Source of the DNA: UBA1149 sp963579235
GTDB lineage: Bacteria > Desulfobacterota > Binatia > UBA1149
Length of the DNA: 11,973 bases
Direction: 5' to 3'
Assembly (NCBI GenBank): GCA_963579235.1
Contig: CAUZFM010000079.1
Coordinates: 1 to 11,973 of the forward strand
In this document: in pieces, positions 6,659 through 11,973 of the stretch
How the letters are laid out: each line of letters starts with the position of its first letter
Position numbering within the stretch: position 1 is the first letter of the stretch
Made by a program: the position numbers and the translations under genes
The notes under the pieces: model-generated
Seen by the model: only the letters and a program-made list of their open reading frames with translations
Told to the model about the DNA's origin: nothing
The model's database searches: none

Positions 6659-8003
6659 TACCCCGCCGACAAAGAAAGAGCCGGACTGGACGGGGGGAAG
6701 CCTGGCCCGTGACGTCACGGGTACATTCGGCACGCGAATACTGACCATGGCCGTGGGCATGTTCACTGGCATGGTGACTGCCCGCATGCTTGGCCCCGAG
6801 CATCGAGGTATATTCGCGCTCGTCGCGCTTTTTCCAGCCAGCGTCGTAACCCTGGCCAAGTTCGGACAGGCGCAGGCGACCGTGTATTTTATCCGTCGCG
6901 AGAAAGAAGACGTTGGCCAGGTGGTCGCCAACGTCCTCTACCTCGCGCTTAGCAGTTCGGTGCTGCTGGTGGCCGCGATCGTGATTTTCAGGGAGCAGTT
7001 GCTCGGCACCATACTCCGGGGTGCCTCGAGCTGGAGCCTCGCCGTTGTCCTGCCGCTGGTGCCCTTACTGCTCATGGAGAGCTACCTTTACTCCGCCTTG
7101 CAGGCGACCGACCGTTTCAAGGTGTACAACACTAGATTGTTGGCCGAATCGTTGATCACGCTGGCGGCTATGACCGTGGTGCTGGTGGGCTTCGGGGCAG
7201 GCTTGCCCGGCGCCCTGGCTGTCGTCGTTACGGTCAGAATGCTCATGGGAGCGTGGGTGTTATGGTCCGTCAACAAGGAGACACCCATCGCGCGCGGATT
7301 TGACCCCGGTCTTTTTCGGCGGATGTTTCGCTACGGCATCAAGTCCCATGTGCAGATCATCGCTTCCCATTTTCACTTCAAGGCCGACATCTACATGGTC
7401 GCGTATTTTTTGAACCCGGCACAAGTGGCTTTTTACTCGATCGCGGCTCGCCTTGCCGAGCACCTGATGTACATCCCGCAATCGTTGGGCATGGCAATGT
7501 TTCCGCGCCTCACAGGAAGCAGCGAAGCAGAAGCCCACCGGATGACGGCCATGGCTTGCCGGCAGATTCTGGTTCTATCGGGCCTGGCTGCTGCTGTGCT
7601 CGCCCTGAGCGGCCGTTGGTTTATTACTTTGTGGTACGGCAGCGATTTCGCGCCCGCAGCGATCCCACTGCCGTGGATCTGCTCTGGTATGGTGATGATG
7701 TCTCTGTACGTGCTGCTGTCGCGAAACTTCACGAGTCGCAACCGGCAGCAGGTCAACATAGTGGCGGCGTACATAGCCCTGGCCGGGAACCTGGGGCTGA
7801 ACCTGTTGCTCATTCCGTCGCGGGGCATTGCTGGTGCTGCCATGGCCACCACGTTGTCGTATACCGTGGCCGCCGTACTGTTGCTGGTATTCTTTCTTCG
7901 AGAATCGGGGCTGGGCTTGTCGGAAGTCCTGGTTTTACGTCGCAGCGACATCGCATCCTGGGGTCGGGCCCTGGGCGAGTTCCGGGAGCGAAGCCGCGGT
8001 TAA
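6651..8003 (+). CDS. Wzx-type polysaccharide flippase (MOP/MVF superfamily)
   Basis: This integral membrane protein of about 450 residues is nearly all hydrophobic helices, roughly 12 to 14, with short basic loops. The opening region (TFGTRILTMAVGMFTGMVTA, then RMLGPEHRG) is the signature of O-antigen and exopolysaccharide flippases: a first helix followed by an R-x-LGP-x-x-RG loop. Such proteins move undecaprenyl-diphosphate-linked repeat units from the cytoplasmic to the periplasmic face of the inner membrane. The length fits the family (about 420 to 500). The GTG start at 6651 has a well-spaced GGAG and overlaps the previous gene by 8 bp. It sits between two glycosyltransferase genes, consistent with a Wzx-dependent pathway. 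A Wzy polymerase, normally the partner, is not in this window. Confidence 0.88.
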   Translation: MADTPPTKKEPDWTGGSLARDVTGTFGTRILTMAVGMFTGMVTARMLGPEHRGIFALVALFPASVVTLAKFGQAQATVYFIRREKEDVGQVVANVLYLALSSSVLLVAAIVIFREQLLGTILRGASSWSLAVVLPLVPLLLMESYLYSALQATDRFKVYNTRLLAESLITLAAMTVVLVGFGAGLPGALAVVVTVRMLMGAWVLWSVNKETPIARGFDPGLFRRMFRYGIKSHVQIIASHFHFKADIYMVAYFLNPAQVAFYSIAARLAEHLMYIPQSLGMAMFPRLTGSSEAEAHRMTAMACRQILVLSGLAAAVLALSGRWFITLWYGSDFAPAAIPLPWICSGMVMMSLYVLLSRNFTSRNRQQVNIVAAYIALAGNLGLNLLLIPSRGIAGAAMATTLSYTVAAVLLLVFFLRESGLGLSEVLVLRRSDIASWGRALGEFRERSRG

Positions 8004-8053
8004 CGCCGCCCGCGTCTGGTAGAATAAAACCGCCCAGTCGAGCGCCTGCCGCC

Positions 8054-9175
8054 ATGAGTAGCCATCGTCCAGTTCCAATTGCCTACGTTGTCGCCTCGAT
8101 GCATACAGGTGGTACGCAAACCCACCTGCTGCAGGTTCTCAGGTTGCTCGACCGCGAGCGCTTTGCTCCTCACGTGTTCGCGCTCAGGGACGAGGGGGAT
8201 CTCCTGTCCCGGGTCGCTGCCCTGGATGTTCCGGTGGCTACACTGGGAATGATCGGTGGGCTTGGTAGCGTTGTCGACTGGCAAGGCGCGCGTCGGCTGG
8301 TGGGTGAGCTGAAGATACTGGGGCCCGGCCTCGTGCATGGCTACCTGCTGAGGGGTAATTTTTTCGCAGCCGTTTGTGCCCGGATGGCGGGTGTCAAGCG
8401 GGTGGTCACCAGTCGCCGAGGTCTGCACGAGCCGTCGGGTCTGTCTGAGTGGGCCGCGGTCAGGGTGTCCAACGCGCTCACCGACCTTGTCACGGGCAAT
8501 TCACCGGCAGTGCTCGAGTTCACCGAGAGGGTGGAGGGCGTGAAGCCGGATCGCATGTTGATGATTCCCAGCGGTATAGACCTGCATCGATTCCAGGTAG
8601 CGGCAGAGCCCGCAGACCGGGAGGCTGACGGACCGGTGCTGGCCGTGGTGATGCAGTTCAAACCACGCAAGGGATACCCGGTTCTGCTCGACGTGATCTC
8701 GGTACTGGCAAAGGAGTTTCATGGCTTGCGCGTCAGGGTGGCAGGGGAAAGCGAGCTAGCCGGTGAGGCAGCCGAACTGGCCCGTGCGCGTGGCGTGGCT
8801 GACAGGATTGAGCCCTGTGGCATCGTGGATGATATGCCCGCTTTTTTTGCAGAGGCGGACGTTTTTCTGCTTCCTTCGGAAACAGAGGGAATGTCCAACG
8901 CCTTGCTCGAAGCAATGGCCATGGAGATGCCCGTGGTATCGACCGCCGTCGGTGGTGCGCCTATAATGATCGACCATGGTATATCGGGTTACCTGGTGGA
9001 GTATGGCGACGTCCAAGGTACTGCTAGCGTTTTGAGGACGCTTTTCAACGATGAATCGCTGGGCACGGAGATGGGGCGCGCAGCACGTGAACGGGTCGAG
9101 CAGCGCTTTTCTGCCGAGTCGATGGTGCGCCAAATGGAAGACATGTACGAAGACCTGATCGCGAAAGGTGCGTAA
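8054..9175 (+). CDS. GT4-family glycosyltransferase (second)
   Basis: This 373-residue GT-B enzyme starts with YVVASMHTGGTQTHLLQVL, the classic acceptor-side motif of GT4 proteins (HxGG.. THL). The donor side has MQFKPRKGYPVLL, with the usual Lys, and E-x7-E from E278 to E286 (EGMSNALLEAMAM), followed by PVVSTAVGGAPIMI. The frame stays open about 166 codons upstream of the ATG, but that part overlaps the flippase in another frame and has no family similarity. The ATG at 8054 is therefore chosen, although no clear Shine-Dalgarno precedes it. The expected role is extension of the lipid-linked repeat unit in the cytoplasm. It differs from the GT4 at 4293-5537 in length and motif detail, so the two should add different sugars or linkages (inference). 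Confidence 0.9.
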   Translation: MSSHRPVPIAYVVASMHTGGTQTHLLQVLRLLDRERFAPHVFALRDEGDLLSRVAALDVPVATLGMIGGLGSVVDWQGARRLVGELKILGPGLVHGYLLRGNFFAAVCARMAGVKRVVTSRRGLHEPSGLSEWAAVRVSNALTDLVTGNSPAVLEFTERVEGVKPDRMLMIPSGIDLHRFQVAAEPADREADGPVLAVVMQFKPRKGYPVLLDVISVLAKEFHGLRVRVAGESELAGEAAELARARGVADRIEPCGIVDDMPAFFAEADVFLLPSETEGMSNALLEAMAMEMPVVSTAVGGAPIMIDHGISGYLVEYGDVQGTASVLRTLFNDESLGTEMGRAARERVEQRFSAESMVRQMEDMYEDLIAKGA

Positions 9176-9198
9176 ACAGTTGAGGCCTCGAGGGGTCG

Positions 9199-11100
9199 AT
9201 GGAAAAGAGCGAACGTAACTATAAGGAGAACGTGGGTTTGAACAGCTTACTTGGAAGAATATTTGCTGGAGCAGCTGGTGGCTTTACCGGCGGGGCCCTG
9301 GTCGGGGTGGTCGAGGGTGGGGTCATCGCAGCCGGTGGTGGTGCCGCCGAGTACTGGGTGTTTTTCTTTGCTGCCTGCAGCTACGGACTGCTGGGTGCAG
9401 CCATGGGTGGCGGCTGGGGGCTGCTCTGCGCAGTGTTGCCGCTACCGGCGCTCAAACAATCTACCCAGGCCGTTGCCGCCGGACTGGTGACCGCTTCGCT
9501 CGGGTTGGTCGTATCGAAGTTTCGTATCACGAGGGATCTCTTCGCCGAGAACCTGCCCCTTGCCAGTTCGAGCGGTATAGCAGTGCACCTGGGGCTCCTG
9601 GTCGGCGCACTGCTGTTGTTCCTGCTACTGCGCGCGGTCGTCCAGCGCCGGGTCCAGGATAAGGGTGACGCGTTGACGGCAGCGCGAACCTGTGGCGGCC
9701 TGGTTGCAGCGGCCTTGCTGCTGGGAGTCGTTGTGACGTTTTATGCGGGCGGCGAGGGCGGTGAGGAGGTGGCTGATATTGGTTCTGCCACGGGCCCCAA
9801 TGTTTTACTGATAATCGCCGACACGCTGAGAGCGGATCACGTTGGAGCTTACGGCGCCGGGTTGGCCACGACCCCTTCGCTGGACGCGCTGGCTGCCGAC
9901 GGGGTAGTTTTTAAGAATGCCACGGCGCAGTCGTCATGGACGCGTCCATCGATAGCGACTATCCTGACTTCTATGTACCCCGCGTCTCACCAGGTCATGC
10001 ACAAGACCGACCTGTTGCCGCCCGAAGTGACCACGCTGGCCGAACACCTGGGGGACAACGGTTACGCTACCGGTGGTTTTGTGACCAACATCAACGTGGC
10101 CCCTTCGTTCAGTTTTGAGCAGGGCTTTGATGTCTATCGCTACCTCGCCCCAAATTTTTTCTTCGGCGCCACCGACTCTGGCTCCAAGCTGGCGCTCTAC
10201 GGTGGCATGCGCCTGGTCCGCGAACGCTTCCTGTCCGGCAGCAAGCAGGTCGACCACTACTACCAGGACGGCACTACTGTGAACGGGGCGTCGTTGCCCT
10301 GGCTGGACCAGGCAGACGAGGGGGTGTTTTTTGCGCTTGTGCACTACATGGATCCGCACGACCCTTACTTTGAGCTTCCTTACAACGGCCGGGCGGTTGC
10401 CCGCGTTGAAACGCCGCATCCCGACCCATCACGGGCCGGCGAGTTGCGGGATCTATACCGTTCAAACGTTGAGTATCTCGATTTTTTTGTTGGCCAGTTG
10501 ATTAACGCCCTCAAGGAAGCCGGCGTGTACGATGACACACTCATCGTGTTTACGGCCGATCACGGTGAGGAGTTCTACGAGCATGGTGGCTGGTGGCATG
10601 GCACCACCTTGTACGAGGAGCAGCTCCGCGTCCCGCTGATAATTAAACTGCCGGGGGCGGCGCGGGCCGGAAGCAGCGACGATGGACTGGCAAGATTACT
10701 CGACGTCGCACCTACAGTGGCGGCGGGCGCAGGCCTGTCGGCTGCCGGGGGCTGGCAGGGACGTGATCTTTTTGGTGACTCCAAGGCGCCGACCAGCGTG
10801 TACGCCGAAGAAGACCACGAGGGCAACGTCCTCGAATCGATACGCGGCGAGCGCTGGAAACTGGTCGTCGCAAACGAGGGTAACCCCCGGGGCCTCGAGC
10901 CGGTAGAGTTGTACGACCTACTCGCCGATCCGGGGGAGACCGAGAACCTGGCCGGGAAACAGCAGGATGTTGTCGCCGAATTGCTAAGGGATCTCGAAGC
11001 CCTGCGGACCGTGGCTGCAGCGGCCGCGGTGCAGGGCAGTGAAGGAGAGCTGGACGATGCGTCTCGCGAGAGATTGCGGGCGCTGGGCTACATGGAGTAG
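9199..11100 (+). CDS. Membrane-anchored sulfatase-fold enzyme of the alkaline phosphatase superfamily, Thr at the nucleophile position
   Basis: This 633-residue protein has a Gly-rich hydrophobic N-terminal region, about 20-187, with probably five membrane helices, so the catalytic domain from about residue 200 should face the periplasm. Metal and active-site features are D208 and D213 in ADTLRAD, T248 in SSWTRPSIATILTS, the MDPHDPY motif (H387), and DHGEE at 454-458, with H467 downstream. In sulfatases the T248 position is Cys or Ser in CxPSR and is converted to formylglycine. Here the motif reads TRPSI, so the nucleophile would be Thr, as in phosphotransferase branches such as LtaS-like or phosphoethanolamine transferases. 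It may therefore add or remove a phospho-group on a glycan or lipid rather than cleave a sulfate ester. The ATG at 9199 is listed, but the TTG at 9238 has a better ribosome site. It is followed 2 bp later by a second alkaline-phosphatase-fold gene. Confidence 0.82.
   Translation: MEKSERNYKENVGLNSLLGRIFAGAAGGFTGGALVGVVEGGVIAAGGGAAEYWVFFFAACSYGLLGAAMGGGWGLLCAVLPLPALKQSTQAVAAGLVTASLGLVVSKFRITRDLFAENLPLASSSGIAVHLGLLVGALLLFLLLRAVVQRRVQDKGDALTAARTCGGLVAAALLLGVVVTFYAGGEGGEEVADIGSATGPNVLLIIADTLRADHVGAYGAGLATTPSLDALAADGVVFKNATAQSSWTRPSIATILTSMYPASHQVMHKTDLLPPEVTTLAEHLGDNGYATGGFVTNINVAPSFSFEQGFDVYRYLAPNFFFGATDSGSKLALYGGMRLVRERFLSGSKQVDHYYQDGTTVNGASLPWLDQADEGVFFALVHYMDPHDPYFELPYNGRAVARVETPHPDPSRAGELRDLYRSNVEYLDFFVGQLINALKEAGVYDDTLIVFTADHGEEFYEHGGWWHGTTLYEEQLRVPLIIKLPGAARAGSSDDGLARLLDVAPTVAAGAGLSAAGGWQGRDLFGDSKAPTSVYAEEDHEGNVLESIRGERWKLVVANEGNPRGLEPVELYDLLADPGETENLAGKQQDVVAELLRDLEALRTVAAAAAVQGSEGELDDASRERLRALGYME
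9223..9228 (+). promoter_or_regulatory. Strong Shine-Dalgarno AAGGAG inside the annotated N-terminus of the sulfatase-fold gene
   Basis: AAGGAG lies 9 bases before the in-frame TTG at 9238 and 3 bases before the in-frame GTG at 9232. The annotated ATG at 9199 is preceded only by AGGGG at a 3-base spacing. Starting at 9238 would begin the protein just before the first membrane helix and remove a charged 13-residue leader. Confidence 0.5.
11094..11097 (+). promoter_or_regulatory. Ribosome binding site GGAG for the last gene
   Basis: GGAG lies 5 bases before the ATG at 11103 and overlaps the end of the preceding gene, which supports both this start and coupled translation of the two alkaline-phosphatase-fold genes. 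Confidence 0.6.
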
Positions 11101-11102
11101 CG

Positions 11103-11973
11103 ATGCTTCTCGTTGTCGGTTGGGATGGAGCCAGCTTTGAGCTTGCCCGGCCGTGGATCGAAGACGGTAGCATGCCGGTGCTGGCCGATGTCCTCGCCCG
11201 CGGTGCCAGCAGGCCGCTGCGCTCTACGGTGCCAGCGGTAACGTTTCCGGCTTGGACGTCTTTCATGACCGCCGCTTCTCCGTCGCGGCACGGTGTACTC
11301 GACTTTACCCTCAGAAAGCAGGGATACGGAGTCCGTTTTGCGAGTTCGGCAGACCGTTGCCTGCCATCGGCCTGGGCGGCCATGTCGGCGGTCGGCTTGC
11401 AGGTGGGCGTCTACGGTTTCCCGGCGACCTGGCCGCCCGAAGAACTATCGGCGTTCCAGCTTTGCGGCTTTGACACCCCTATGGGCGCCGGCGACAAGGC
11501 GCACAGGTCATCGCCGCCCGGCCTGGCCGTCGAATTGGAACGGCTTTTTGGTGATCTTGCCATCAGTGGCCCGCAGCAGTCCCGTATTGATGCCGGCTGG
11601 CATGAGCAGGCACTCGAGCAGATGCTTGGCGACATCGAACTCCGTACCGAGATCTCACTGCACCTGCTTGCTGGCAATGACCTCGATTGTTTTGCGGTGC
11701 ACTACGGAGAAACCGACACGGTGGGCCACCATTTCTGGCAGTTCCACGATAGTGCGTCCCCGCGCTACAGCGAGGAAGGACCCGGCGACGCTATCGCAAA
11801 GGTCTACCGTGCCGTGGACCGCGCTCTCGGGCGCCTGCTGGAAGCAACGGGAAAGGACAGCGACCTTCTTCTCCTGTCAGACCACGGTAGCGGTGGTAGC
11901 TCGAACAGGACTTTGTTTCTCAACCGTTTCCTGGCCGACAAGGGCTGGCTCGGGTTCAAGAAAACAGGTGGGC
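11103..11973 (+). CDS. Type I phosphodiesterase/nucleotide pyrophosphatase-like alkaline phosphatase superfamily enzyme (3' partial)
   Basis: The frame stays open for 290 codons to the window edge with no stop. Family features are D8 in VGWDGASF (first metal ligand), a Thr nucleophile candidate T47 in VTFPAWTSF, SPSRHGVLDF at 59-68, D205 and H209 in GETDTVGHHFW, and D260-H261 in SDHGSGG. These match the two-metal site of NPP-type phosphodiesterases and phosphatases, complete within the visible part. The N-terminus is the first beta strand of the fold, with no signal peptide or membrane helix, so the protein is predicted to be cytoplasmic unless the missing C-terminus anchors it. The substrate is unknown; a nucleotide sugar, a phosphorylated glycan or a lipid-linked intermediate would fit the setting. 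It begins 2 bp after the sulfatase-fold gene, so the two are almost certainly cotranscribed. A related cofactor-independent phosphoglycerate mutase-type enzyme is a less likely alternative. Confidence 0.8.
   Translation, partial: MLLVVGWDGASFELARPWIEDGSMPVLADVLARGASRPLRSTVPAVTFPAWTSFMTAASPSRHGVLDFTLRKQGYGVRFASSADRCLPSAWAAMSAVGLQVGVYGFPATWPPEELSAFQLCGFDTPMGAGDKAHRSSPPGLAVELERLFGDLAISGPQQSRIDAGWHEQALEQMLGDIELRTEISLHLLAGNDLDCFAVHYGETDTVGHHFWQFHDSASPRYSEEGPGDAIAKVYRAVDRALGRLLEATGKDSDLLLLSDHGSGGSSNRTLFLNRFLADKGWLGFKKTGG

Noticed and set aside
7433..7951. Long open frame on the minus strand (172 codons)
   Set aside because: It is antisense to the flippase and rich in Arg, Ser and Ala, as expected for a shadow frame, with no motif.
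8020..8025. TAGAAT resembling a -10 box before the second GT4 gene
   Set aside because: No acceptable -35 element is found at 16 to 18 bases upstream, and the 50 bp gap fits read-through from the flippase gene.
7556..8053. Open frame running 166 codons upstream of the second GT4 gene
   Set aside because: It lies inside the flippase in another frame, shows no family motif, and the GT4 fold starts right after the ATG at 8054.

Overview
This 12 kb window is the interior of a surface-polysaccharide biosynthesis locus from a Gram-negative-type bacterium. All ten genes lie on the + strand. They are packed almost end to end: several overlap by 4 to 8 bases, and the largest gap is 75 bp. I see no convincing terminator or promoter inside, so the window reads as part of one long operon that runs off both ends. 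Base composition is moderately GC-rich, roughly 60% by eye. No rRNA, tRNA, mobile element or taxonomic marker is present, so the host cannot be named. The gene mix (glycosyltransferases, an HPr-kinase-like protein and several alkaline-phosphatase-superfamily enzymes) would suit an uncultured proteobacterium or a deltaproteobacterium-like lineage, but that is inference.

Layout: (1) 3-1103 is the 3' part of a polyprenyl-phosphate sugar-1-phosphate transferase. It is fused, in reversed domain order, to the membrane and CoA-binding-like half of a FlaA1/PglF-type protein. (2) 1100-4296 encodes three NAD(P)-dependent sugar-modifying enzymes: an extended SDR, a Gfo/Idh/MocA oxidoreductase and a second SDR. 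(3) 4293-5537 is a GT4 glycosyltransferase. (4) 5552-6658 is a P-loop protein resembling HPr kinase. (5) 6651-8003 is a Wzx-type flippase. (6) 8054-9175 is a second GT4 glycosyltransferase. (7) 9199-11100 is a membrane-anchored sulfatase-fold enzyme with Thr where sulfatases carry the formylglycine Cys/Ser. (8) 11103 to the window end is a second alkaline-phosphatase-superfamily enzyme of the type I phosphodiesterase kind, cut off by the window edge.

Working model (inference): the transferase loads the first sugar phosphate onto undecaprenyl phosphate. The three oxidoreductases make one or more unusual nucleotide sugars. The GT4 enzymes extend the lipid-linked oligosaccharide on the cytoplasmic face, and the flippase moves it across the inner membrane. 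The two alkaline-phosphatase-fold enzymes then add or remove phosphate-type decorations, one probably periplasmic and one cytoplasmic. No Wzy polymerase, chain-length regulator or export protein is in this window.

The least ordinary parts are the permuted transferase/FlaA1 fusion, the HPr-kinase-like gene inside a glycan operon, the pair of Thr-type alkaline-phosphatase-fold enzymes, and an SDR whose YxxxK lysine is replaced by arginine just downstream of an 8-G tract.
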